Positions 33,757 through 40,631 of a stretch of 43,588 nt of DNA are shown here, piece by piece. Position 1 is the first letter of the stretch. Each line of letters opens with the position of its first letter. The translations under genes were made by a program, and so were the position numbers. Location of the stretch: the NCBI GenBank assembly GCA_002719695.1, contig PBEQ01000008.1:14725-58312 (forward strand). The letters are read 5' to 3'. This stretch comes from a bacterium (GTDB lineage Bacteria > Margulisbacteria > Marinamargulisbacteria > GCA-2716485 > GCA-002719695). The notes beneath the pieces are model-generated. The model saw only the letters and a list, made by a program, of their open reading frames with translations. It was not told where the DNA came from and searched no databases.

Positions 33757-36350
33757 CTTTCTTTTTTTTCTTCAGGATGAAAGACCATAATGCTAGGATT
33801 TATTAAATATGTTTTAGCAGCATCTTTAACCATTTCTTTTGTTATCGAGTCAATCGTTTTATCTATAGTTTTACTATGATTGACATCGTTTAATAATAAT
33901 TCGTTCGCGGCTTCTAACAATACAAGGGAGTCGCTAGAGGATGCTCGATCTTTGTAATAAAATTTTAATCTAGCGATAGCTTCGTCCCACTCTTTTTGAG
34001 ACGCTACTGTTTCTTGAAGTGATTTTATTTCTTTTAAGATAATATCTTGAACATCTTTCCACGATTCTTCATTCGTTAATGCATAAATATAAAAACCACC
34101 TTTATCTAAGCCATTAAAATTAATTCCATGAACAAGATAAACAAACCCTTTATCTCGTAGTTGATTATGTAATCTTCCCCCTGGATAACTTGCTCCAGAT
34201 AATAATGTGTCAATGATATCAAGGGTTACTTTTTCTTTGGTATTAAGTATTGTTGTTCCATTAAATCCCATAAAGAAAGATGTTGTTTGAAATTTATGAT
34301 TATTATGCGTAATAGTGTCAGTTTGTTTTACTGTGTTGTCTATTTTGTTTTGTGGCGCTTTTGGTTCTGAAAAACGTAAGTCTTTTATTTGTTTTAATAA
34401 ATCATTTTCGTTAAATTTTCCCATAATACTAATAATCATATTGTTGGGATCTAGTAACTGGTTATGAAATTTTTGAAACGTTGTTTTTGTCAGCGACTGG
34501 ATGGATTCTATTTCGCCACTTGATGATAGGCTATAGGGGTGGTTTCCCCAAAATTGTTTTTTAAATCTATAATTTCCATAACTAAACCAATCATCATCTC
34601 GTTGCTTAATAGTGTTAACTTGTTTTCTTTGTTCTTCTTTAATGTGGGAGTCTTTAAATGTAGCATTAAAAAACGTATGAAAAAACAAAGGTGCTAACGC
34701 TATGGTATCTTCTTCTAAGCAATCTAAGGTGTAGTAAAGCGTATGGTACCCATGGTTTGCACTCATACTAGCTCCATGATCTTCGATGATACTTTCGATA
34801 TCATCCTTTGAATATTTAGTTGTGGCTGTTCCAATTAGTTTGGCTGTGAGGTTGCCAATTCCATTTATTGTTGGTGTTTCACTAATTATACCTGCTTTTG
34901 ACATAATTTGTATTTTTGTTGATTGTGATGTTTTGTTTGGGTATAGAATGACCCGAAGTCCATTATCTAATGTTATTTTTTTTCGATTGGTTTTTGTTGA
35001 TTTATGGGTTAAATTGTTTTTCGTGTTAGTACTAGATTTTGGTGTTGCAATCGTTGTAATTAAATGATCAAAATCAAGATACGTATTAGCTGTTTCTTGA
35101 ATTTGTTTAGCTGTAATTTCACTAAAGTTTTGGGCATAAACATCAAAAAAATTTGTAGTATTAGAATATAAAAATGACATTGCTAATCGAGTTGTTTTAT
35201 CTTCGATAGATGCAATACTTAATATGTTTTCAGCTAATTTTTGTTTTTTAGATCGTTCAATCAGGTTTTTGCTAAAAGGTCTTTTTTTACTTTGTGTAAC
35301 TATTTTTGTTATTTCTTTAATAACACGTTCAATATGTTTTTCATCTGTATCAATCATTATCTCGAAATAGCCTTTGGTGTAAGCTGGAGTGTATGAGCTA
35401 GTTGATACTGAATAAGCAATTTTTAATTCTTCAACTAATTTTTTTGTTAAAATGGATTGATTTCCATTGCCTAAAATATAATCAAGTAGATCAAGTGTAT
35501 ACAAGTCTTCTGAATACAAATCAACTGTTGGAAATCTGAGACTGATTAGTGTTGAATTCATATCAATTTCTTTTTTAAGTTCACGTGGATTAAAAGGCAT
35601 CGGTTCAGATCTGTTTATGAATATTGGTTTAGCTACCTTTTTTTCGATTCCAAAAGTGGTCTCAATTGTTTTTTTAACGTTATTTATAGAGATAGGGCCC
35701 CCAATGATAAGTATCATGTTTGATGGGACATAATTACGTTTGTAAAACGTTTCTAAATCATTTTTAGTAATAGTATTAAATTTATCTAAGAAACCAATGA
35801 CTGGAAACTGGGAAGGATGATCTAAATAGGTGTTTTCTTGGCTTAAATAATAAAATTGACGTTGAATATTGGATTGTGTTTTTTCTATTTCTCTTGTAAT
35901 AACTTCTTTTTCTCTATCAACCTCACTTTTTTTAAAAGAACAATGAAACATCCATTCATATAAAGTTTGGATTGCTTGGTTCGTTTTATCAGGAGTCGTA
36001 TTAATAAAGTAAGCTGTATGATCTGTTGTTGTGTAAGCATTACTAACCCCTCCCATGAGAGAGAGAGTTTCTTTATAGGTTTCTTCTGATTGCTTTTTTG
36101 TTGAACCTCCAGCAACAATGTGTTCTAAATAATGTGAAATTCCAGTTCCTAAAAACTCTTTTTCATAAATTGAGCCAACGTTTACAATAGTTTTTGCAGT
36201 AATAATTTCAGCGCTTGGATCATGTAGTAAGATAACATGTAATCCATTATCAAGTTGAAATGCTTTGGTTGTTTCATTAGCCATGATTGGGGCTAATAGT
36301 ACCATTATTAGAATAAAAAGAATATTTAAATTTATTCGAAAAAAAATCAT
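33753..36350 (-). CDS. M16-family zinc peptidase (insulinase-like, two-domain, exported)
   Basis: An 865-aa protein with an N-terminal signal peptide (about residues 1-24, LFILIMVLLAPIMANE). The inverted zinc motif HxxEH is at H73-YL-E76-H77 (GISHYLEHIVAGG), with the distal glutamate most likely E154 in EVITREIEKTQ. The first catalytic M16 half is followed by a second half starting near residue 445 (KKITLDNGLRVILYPN). The second half lacks HxxEH (GNLTAKLIGTATTKY) but keeps the R...Y substrate-binding region (GGRLHNQLRDKGFVYLV). One active plus one inactive half matches the family's clam-shell architecture, which degrades peptides. Location is predicted periplasmic. It is transcribed divergently from cmoA across about 60 bases and converges on the DUF368 gene. 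The substrate is not apparent. Confidence 0.92.
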   Translation of the reverse strand: MIFFRINLNILFILIMVLLAPIMANETTKAFQLDNGLHVILLHDPSAEIITAKTIVNVGSIYEKEFLGTGISHYLEHIVAGGSTKKQSEETYKETLSLMGGVSNAYTTTDHTAYFINTTPDKTNQAIQTLYEWMFHCSFKKSEVDREKEVITREIEKTQSNIQRQFYYLSQENTYLDHPSQFPVIGFLDKFNTITKNDLETFYKRNYVPSNMILIIGGPISINNVKKTIETTFGIEKKVAKPIFINRSEPMPFNPRELKKEIDMNSTLISLRFPTVDLYSEDLYTLDLLDYILGNGNQSILTKKLVEELKIAYSVSTSSYTPAYTKGYFEIMIDTDEKHIERVIKEITKIVTQSKKRPFSKNLIERSKKQKLAENILSIASIEDKTTRLAMSFLYSNTTNFFDVYAQNFSEITAKQIQETANTYLDFDHLITTIATPKSSTNTKNNLTHKSTKTNRKKITLDNGLRVILYPNKTSQSTKIQIMSKAGIISETPTINGIGNLTAKLIGTATTKYSKDDIESIIEDHGASMSANHGYHTLYYTLDCLEEDTIALAPLFFHTFFNATFKDSHIKEEQRKQVNTIKQRDDDWFSYGNYRFKKQFWGNHPYSLSSSGEIESIQSLTKTTFQKFHNQLLDPNNMIISIMGKFNENDLLKQIKDLRFSEPKAPQNKIDNTVKQTDTITHNNHKFQTTSFFMGFNGTTILNTKEKVTLDIIDTLLSGASYPGGRLHNQLRDKGFVYLVHGINFNGLDKGGFYIYALTNEESWKDVQDIILKEIKSLQETVASQKEWDEAIARLKFYYKDRASSSDSLVLLEAANELLLNDVNHSKTIDKTIDSITKEMVKDAAKTYLINPSIMVFHPEEKKES

Positions 36351-36363
36351 TGAATTTACTCCG

Positions 36364-36393
36364 TTATCGTTATATTTCTTTGCTAAATATACT
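36364..36393 (+). promoter_or_regulatory. Possible promoter for cmoA and the ATP synthase operon
   Basis: TATACT at 36388-36393 with a weak TTATCG (36364-36369) 18 bases upstream, in the short divergent gap between the M16 peptidase and cmoA. cmoA and all atp genes follow with gaps of 21 bases or less, so this could drive the whole operon. The -35 is poor. Confidence 0.3.
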
Positions 36394-36416
36394 AATTATC
36401 TTATCATGTGTTTATT

Positions 36417-37151
36417 ATGAGGGATATGTTATTTAAAAAGCCTTATTTTTCTGATGGAGAATTTTGCTTTAACCAAGATGTTGTTACTGTATTTGATGAT
36501 ATGGTTTCTCGTAGCGTTCCGTTTTACCAAGAACTATTGGTGCTTATGAGTCACTTTGTCTATGATTATTTTAAATCATATAATTCCGTTTCAATTTATG
36601 ATTTAGGATGCTCTACTGGCAATTTCTTAAAATGCCTTCTAAACCAAAATTTAAATAGTTTTGTTAGGTATCATGGTATTGATAGTAGTTCTGATATGTT
36701 GTCCACATTAGATAGTTTTCAAATAGATGCATCAATTGGGCAAGTATCATTAATTCAACATGATTTAAATAATTTTATTTCATTTAACTCTATGGATGTT
36801 TGTCTATTTAATTTAGTATTACAGTTTATTAAGCCTCAAAATAGGTTGGCATTGATTCGTAATTGCTATGAATCATTATCACCAGGAGGTATTAGTTTTG
36901 TTGTTGAAAAAGTTGTTAGTCCAAACAACGATATTCAGTCATGGTTTACAAAGCAGTATCATTCTTTTAAAAAACAAAATGGCTATTCATCTGAAGAGAT
37001 CATTAATAAAGAAAGTGCCTTAAATAATGTTTTAGTCCCCTTAAGTATGGAGCAAAATAGTAAGTTGTTACATGATGCGGGATTTAAAACTGTGCAACCT
37101 TTTTTCCAATGGCTTAATTTTTTTGGTATTCTTGCAATTAAGGAGCGATAA
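36417..37151 (+). CDS. cmoA: Carboxy-S-adenosyl-L-methionine synthase CmoA
   Basis: It matches E. coli CmoA along its length. Key stretches are GEFCFNQDVVTVFDDMVSRSVPFYQE, the SAM-binding IYDLGCSTGNFL, YHGIDSSSDML, FNLVLQFIKPQNRLALIRNCYESLSPGGISFVVEK, FTKQYHSFKKQNGYSSEEI and DAGFKTVQPFFQWLNFFGILAIK. CmoA makes carboxy-SAM from SAM and prephenate; CmoB then uses it to form 5-oxyacetyl-uridine at tRNA position 34. No cmoB is in the window. The ORF track starts at GTG 36408; I prefer ATG 36417 (MRDMLFKKPYF), with ATG 36426 also possible and none having a strong ribosome site. It ends 5 bases before atpZ, an unusual neighbour, so the two may be co-transcribed. Confidence 0.9.
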   Translation: MRDMLFKKPYFSDGEFCFNQDVVTVFDDMVSRSVPFYQELLVLMSHFVYDYFKSYNSVSIYDLGCSTGNFLKCLLNQNLNSFVRYHGIDSSSDMLSTLDSFQIDASIGQVSLIQHDLNNFISFNSMDVCLFNLVLQFIKPQNRLALIRNCYESLSPGGISFVVEKVVSPNNDIQSWFTKQYHSFKKQNGYSSEEIINKESALNNVLVPLSMEQNSKLLHDAGFKTVQPFFQWLNFFGILAIKER

Positions 37152-37156
37152 CGCTT

Positions 37157-37363
37157 GTGAAAAAAAAAGTATGGAATAAATATATTAATTTGCTGATTCG
37201 ATTAGGGTTATCTATGTTAGCAAGTATTTTTATTTTTTTTTCTATGGGATTGTTTTTAGCTAACTATTTACCTTATGCGGAGGTTTTAATTGTTGGAGGA
37301 ACATTAATAGGTGTGTTTGTAGGGTTTTATTTAATTTATGTTCAGCTAAAAGGTTTTTTTTAA
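37157..37363 (+). CDS. atpZ: AtpZ/AtpI-type small F0 accessory protein
   Basis: A 68-aa protein with two membrane helices (LIRLGLSMLASIFIFFSMGLFLANYL and EVLIVGGTLIGVFVGFYLIYVQL) and a basic N-terminus. Size, topology and place at the head of the atp operon fit the AtpZ/DUF4408-like AtpI accessory family, implicated in magnesium or calcium supply and c-ring assembly. It uses a GTG start with AAGGAG 11 bases upstream. Its TAA stop shares a base with the next ATG (TAATG). Short length limits certainty. Confidence 0.75.
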   Translation: MKKKVWNKYINLLIRLGLSMLASIFIFFSMGLFLANYLPYAEVLIVGGTLIGVFVGFYLIYVQLKGFF

Positions 37364-37758
37364 TGTTTGTATTATCAAGAAATTTAAAATTTATAATTAA
37401 TAAGCTACATAAAATTATTTTGATTGAGTTTTCTTTGCTCGGTACAATTTTTTATTTTATCGATAAATCATATATTGGCTCATCATTATTAGGTTTATTA
37501 TTTAGTTTTTTTATCATACTTGATTTTGCTTATGCAGAATATGCTATTTTACATGGAAGAAAGAAAGGCCTGTTTTTTGTTTATTATCTTTCTCGAATCG
37601 TATTGTATGCAATTCCTCTTGTTTTTGGACTAGTGTTTAAAAACTATTTTAATTTTTTTGTAATTTTGATATTCTTATTTTCCTATCAAATTCATTTCAT
37701 AGGGTTTGAATTTTTTAGAAGTTTAAAAAAAATGAAAAGGCAAAATTTTAATGGATAA
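37363..37758 (+). CDS. AtpI-like membrane protein of the ATP synthase operon
   Basis: A 131-aa protein with four predicted membrane helices: IILIEFSLLGTIFYFI, SSLLGLLFSFFIILDFAYAEYAIL, FVYYLSRIVLYAIPLVFGLVF and FFVILIFLFSYQIHFIGF. The arrangement, the basic loop between helices 2 and 3 (HGRKKG) and the position between atpZ and atpB match the AtpI family, whose members help assemble c-rings, notably of sodium-type enzymes. Sequence identity to known AtpI is not evident by eye, so I leave the symbol blank. It overlaps atpB by 8 bases and shares 1 base with atpZ, which points to tight translational coupling. Confidence 0.65.
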   Translation: MFVLSRNLKFIINKLHKIILIEFSLLGTIFYFIDKSYIGSSLLGLLFSFFIILDFAYAEYAILHGRKKGLFFVYYLSRIVLYAIPLVFGLVFKNYFNFFVILIFLFSYQIHFIGFEFFRSLKKMKRQNFNG

Positions 37759-38605
37759 ACTTGGTGAAGTATCACAGGCTACGTTGACGTTATTTGGGTT
37801 GTCGATAACCTATAATCCTATTACTTTCTTAATGACTTGGGTTGTGATTTTGTTTATATTAGTTTCTGCCTTAGCTGCAAGAAAAAAAATGTCTTTAGTT
37901 CCAGGTTTTTTACAGTCTATTTTTGAATTAATCTATGACTTTTTAAAAGATATTACGCTAGGTACTTTAGGTGATGAAGATGGTCGAAAGCATCTTCCTT
38001 TTATAATTTCTTTATTTGTTTTTATTTTGTGTGCTAATTGGATTGGTATATTGCCAAACGTATTTGCTATGTTTGGAACATTGCTCGGTGTGGTTTTTTC
38101 GTTTTTTGATTCATCCATTATAGTTACTTTTAATTCATTAATTGACATTAGTTTGTCTATTCCTGAAAATCGTTGGTTTTCATTTTTGTTTGATCTTCCT
38201 GCGTTTGAGGAGCCTACTCGTTCAGTAAACATGGATTTGGCTTTAGGTTTATTGGTGTTTGCTGCTGTTCAGGCTTATGGTGTTAAAAATAAAGGTTTTT
38301 GGGGGTATTTAAAAAGTTATTATAATGATCCATTTCCAATGAAAGGGTGGATGGCGCTGTTCTTTTTTCTTAATCCGTTTTTCTATTTAAATTTAATTGG
38401 CGCTGTTGCTAATGTTGTTTCTCATTCTTTTCGTTTGTTTGGTAATATTTTTGGTGGCGGTATGATTATTGTGATTGTTTCTAGTTTATTAAAGTTTTTT
38501 ATAGTCCCTGTAGGATTATTTGCTTTTTTTGGTATTTTTGCTGGGTTGGTACAGGCCTTTGTTTTTACAATGTTAGCTGTTACGTACATACAGCAGCAGC
38601 AATAA
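37751..38605 (+). CDS. atpB: F-type ATP synthase subunit a
   Basis: A 284-aa polytopic membrane protein. The signature is in the C-terminal half: NVVSHSFRLFGNIFGGGMIIVIV, with the essential stator arginine in SFRLFGN. This is followed by the final helix GIFAGLVQAFVFTMLAVTYIQ, whose GLVQAFVF is a family hallmark. FIISLFVFILCANWIGILPN matches the helix-2/3 region. The protein forms the ion half-channels against the c-ring. The insertion around residues 110-150 (SFFDSSIIVTFNSLIDISLSIPENRWFSFLFDLPAFEEP) is a non-cytoplasmic loop of variable sequence. It overlaps the AtpI-like gene by 8 bases. Its stop overlaps the strong AAGGAG of atpE1. It must work with an unusual c-ring (see atpE1). Confidence 0.96.
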   Translation: MDKLGEVSQATLTLFGLSITYNPITFLMTWVVILFILVSALAARKKMSLVPGFLQSIFELIYDFLKDITLGTLGDEDGRKHLPFIISLFVFILCANWIGILPNVFAMFGTLLGVVFSFFDSSIIVTFNSLIDISLSIPENRWFSFLFDLPAFEEPTRSVNMDLALGLLVFAAVQAYGVKNKGFWGYLKSYYNDPFPMKGWMALFFFLNPFFYLNLIGAVANVVSHSFRLFGNIFGGGMIIVIVSSLLKFFIVPVGLFAFFGIFAGLVQAFVFTMLAVTYIQQQQ

Positions 38606-38609
38606 GGAG
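38604..38609 (+). promoter_or_regulatory. Strong Shine-Dalgarno of atpE1
   Basis: AAGGAG, overlapping the atpB stop codon, lies seven bases before ATG 38617. It confirms that the triple-hairpin reading frame starts here rather than at an internal ATG. Confidence 0.85.
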
Positions 38610-38616
38610 ATAAGTT

Positions 38617-39324
38617 ATGTTAGTATCTAGTTTGTTTTCTGTTATTGGATCTGGAATAGCGATGGGTCTAGGATCTATAGGTAGTGCTGTTGGGGAGGGA
38701 ATGATTGCTATGAGTGCCGTTGATTCTTTAGGTAGACAGCCGAAAGCATCTCCAAAAATTCTTCGAATTATGATCATTGCACAAGCAGTTACTGAAACTG
38801 CTGCCATTTTTGCGCTTGTGATATCGCTCTTGTTATTGTTTCAAGCAGGTACCGATTCATTGTTTAAAGGTGTAACGTATTTATCGGCAGGGCTTGCCAT
38901 TGGTTTAGGGACAATAGGCGCTGGGCTAGGTGCTGGTTTACCTGGTGCTGCTGCAATGAAAGGGATTGGAAAGCAGCCTAAGAACTCCGATGTGTTAACG
39001 GTGCATATGATTATTGGGCAAGCTGTAACACAAACGTCAACTATATTTGCATTAACAGTTTCATTAATACTTATTATGTTAGCGCCTGATGGAGGTCTTT
39101 TGAAAATGGCAGCTTGTTTGGGAGCTGGGCTTGCAATGGGTTTTGGAGCTGTAGGGCCTGGAATAGGAGATGGGTTAGTAGCTCGGTTTGCAAATTTAGG
39201 TGTTGCGAGAGATCCACGGAATATGGGATTATTAACTCGTACCATGATTATTGGTCAAGCAATTACAGAAACAACAGATATTTATGCAATGGTTGTTTCT
39301 TTAATTTTAATTTTTGTAATATAA
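38617..39324 (+). CDS. atpE1: Triple-hairpin F0 c subunit with ion site missing in hairpin 2
   Basis: A 235-aa protein made of three tandem c-subunit hairpins (about residues 1-78, 79-157, 158-235), six membrane helices in all. Each has a Gly-rich first helix, a polar loop (GRQP, GKQP, ARDP) and an ion-site second helix. Hairpin 1 has E27 (AVGEG) with E60-T61 (VTETAA). Hairpin 2 has A106 (GLGAG) with Q139-T140 (VTQTST), so both carboxylates are gone. Hairpin 3 has D185 (GIGDG) with E218-T219 and Y223 (ITETTDIY). The 33-residue spacing between the paired site residues is identical in all three and equals that of Ilyobacter c. No stop or frameshift separates the units. It is predicted to give a rotor block with two ion sites per three hairpins. 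Multi-hairpin c subunits are known in V/A-type rotors and the Acetobacterium woodii ring. Confidence 0.95.
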   Translation: MLVSSLFSVIGSGIAMGLGSIGSAVGEGMIAMSAVDSLGRQPKASPKILRIMIIAQAVTETAAIFALVISLLLLFQAGTDSLFKGVTYLSAGLAIGLGTIGAGLGAGLPGAAAMKGIGKQPKNSDVLTVHMIIGQAVTQTSTIFALTVSLILIMLAPDGGLLKMAACLGAGLAMGFGAVGPGIGDGLVARFANLGVARDPRNMGLLTRTMIIGQAITETTDIYAMVVSLILIFVI

Positions 39325-39327
39325 AAT

Positions 39328-39332
39328 GGAGG
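39328..39332 (+). promoter_or_regulatory. Strong Shine-Dalgarno of atpE2
   Basis: GGAGG lies seven bases before ATG 39340. The strong site suggests the single-hairpin c is translated efficiently in its own right. Confidence 0.8.
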
Positions 39333-39339
39333 TAAGAAA

Positions 39340-39591
39340 ATGGAAATGATTACAGGAGAACAATTAATTAAAGCTTTAGCTTTATTAGCTGCGGGTTTAT
39401 CAATGGGATTGGGTGCTGTAGGACCTGGTATCGGTGAAGGTTTTGTTGGTGGAAAAGCGTGTGAGTCTATAGGTAGACGACCAGATGAAGCAAACTTAAT
39501 CACAAAAACAATGATTATTGGTCAGGCAATTTCTGAGACAACTGGAATTTATGCTTTGGTTGTTGCTCTTATTTTAATTTTTGTTGTCTAA
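39340..39591 (+). CDS. atpE2: F-type ATP synthase subunit c (single hairpin)
   Basis: An 83-aa two-helix c subunit of normal length. The first helix holds E33 (GPGIGEGFVGG), the loop is GRRP, and the second helix holds E66-T67 and Y71 (AISETTGIYALV). A glutamate in helix 1 at the Ilyobacter Gln32 position, plus the usual E-T...Y, gives the two-carboxylate sodium-type site described for Fusobacterium nucleatum c. It is closest in sequence to hairpin 3 of atpE1 (shared GAVGPGIG, TMIIGQAI and LILIFV), so the triple gene probably arose by duplication of a gene like this. It lies 15 bases after atpE1 and 12 bases before atpF, with its own GGAGG. Both c types are probably made; whether they share a ring is unknown. 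Confidence 0.96.
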   Translation: MEMITGEQLIKALALLAAGLSMGLGAVGPGIGEGFVGGKACESIGRRPDEANLITKTMIIGQAISETTGIYALVVALILIFVV

Positions 39592-39603
39592 AGGAGTTTA
39601 GTT

Positions 39604-40089
39604 GTGATTTCAATTAATATTTATGAAATCATCATGCAGATGGTTAATTTTTTAATCTTGCTGTATTTATTGAATCGATTTTTAATTAAACCTTTGTCAG
39701 AATTTATTGAAAAGCGCTCAGGTGATATTAAATCTGATATTGAAACTGCAAAAGAAAATAAAGAGGAATCTTCTAAGTTGTTAGAGGAGCAAAAATCAGT
39801 ATTAAATAATGCAAGACAAGAAGCAAAATCTATTAGAGAAAAAGCTGAGCAAATTTCTCTTAAAGAAAAAGAACAGGTTTTATCTGATGCTAAAAAAGAG
39901 TCAGAACAAATGTTGAAGCAAGCAAGAAAAGACATCGATTTAGTTGTCGATAAAGCAAAAAAAGATTTAGTTAATGAGGTTGGCCACTTGTCGATTACGT
40001 TAGCTGAGACTGTTTTAAAAAGAACGATTGATCATAAGGATAAGGAAACACTTATTTCTGATGGGTTAAACAAGATATCAATATCATGA
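39604..40089 (+). CDS. atpF: F-type ATP synthase subunit b
   Basis: A 161-aa protein with one N-terminal membrane helix (IIMQMVNFLILLYLLNRFLIKPL) followed by a long charged helix (EKRSGDIKSDIETAKENKEESSKLLEEQK ... KAKKDLVNEVG), the peripheral stalk. It starts at GTG with AAGGAG nine bases upstream. Only one b gene is present, so the stalk should be a homodimer, unlike the b/b' pair of Cyanobacteria. It ends in a 4-base overlap with atpH. Confidence 0.95.
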   Translation: MISINIYEIIMQMVNFLILLYLLNRFLIKPLSEFIEKRSGDIKSDIETAKENKEESSKLLEEQKSVLNNARQEAKSIREKAEQISLKEKEQVLSDAKKESEQMLKQARKDIDLVVDKAKKDLVNEVGHLSITLAETVLKRTIDHKDKETLISDGLNKISIS

Positions 40090-40616
40090 AGTATGTATTA
40101 CTTGCATCTCGATATGTAAAAGCATTTTCGAATTGTTTTGATTCGGATTCTGATAAAATTTCTCAATTAAGTATATTAGCAGATGTTATTTCTAAAGTTT
40201 ATCTTGAAAAAGGTGTTGTTGATATGATCAATGATCCAACAGTTACATCCTCTAAAAAGTTTAGTGTTTTATCTTTGTATGTCCCTAGTGGTAATAAGAT
40301 GCTAACTAATTTTCTTTCTCTTTTGATTCAAAAAGATCGATTTTTTCTTTTAGACGATATGGCTACTATTGTTGAATCTATGATTTATGATTTAAAGAAA
40401 GAAGTTCCCGCAACTGTTTATTCATCTGTTTCTTTACAACCTAAAGATAAACAGACGATTCTTGCATATTTAAAATCTTATTTTAAAAAAGATGTGGATT
40501 TAAAAATGATCGTTGATGAATCGATTTTAGCAGGCGTTAAGGTAGAAGCAAACAATACAGTTTTTGATGCAACGCTTGATAATTCATTAAAAAATTTAAA
40601 ATTAGCATTTCAATAA
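40086..40616 (+). CDS. atpH: F-type ATP synthase subunit delta
   Basis: A 176-aa protein of the OSCP/delta family. The N-terminal helical domain starts with the typical ASRYVKAF. The C-terminal part has KKEVPATVYSSVSLQPKDKQTILAYL and the family ending ILAGVKVEANNTVFDATLDNSLKNLKLAF. It links the b stalk to the top of the alpha/beta hexamer. The ATGA overlap with atpF implies coupled translation. It lies 15 bases before atpA. Confidence 0.95.
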   Translation: MKYVLLASRYVKAFSNCFDSDSDKISQLSILADVISKVYLEKGVVDMINDPTVTSSKKFSVLSLYVPSGNKMLTNFLSLLIQKDRFFLLDDMATIVESMIYDLKKEVPATVYSSVSLQPKDKQTILAYLKSYFKKDVDLKMIVDESILAGVKVEANNTVFDATLDNSLKNLKLAFQ

Positions 40617-40631
40617 AAGGAAGGTAATGTT

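Noticed and set aside
38841-39245. Minus-strand 134-aa ORF within the c-subunit genes (also 38580-38807, 39282-39503)
   Set aside because: Gly/Ala-rich sense codons leave the antisense frame open. The plus frame has clear homology and ribosome sites, so these are shadows.
38617-39324. V/A-type ATPase proteolipid operon as explanation for the triple-hairpin c
   Set aside because: The flanking genes are unambiguous F-type subunits a, b, delta, alpha, gamma and beta, in standard F-type order.
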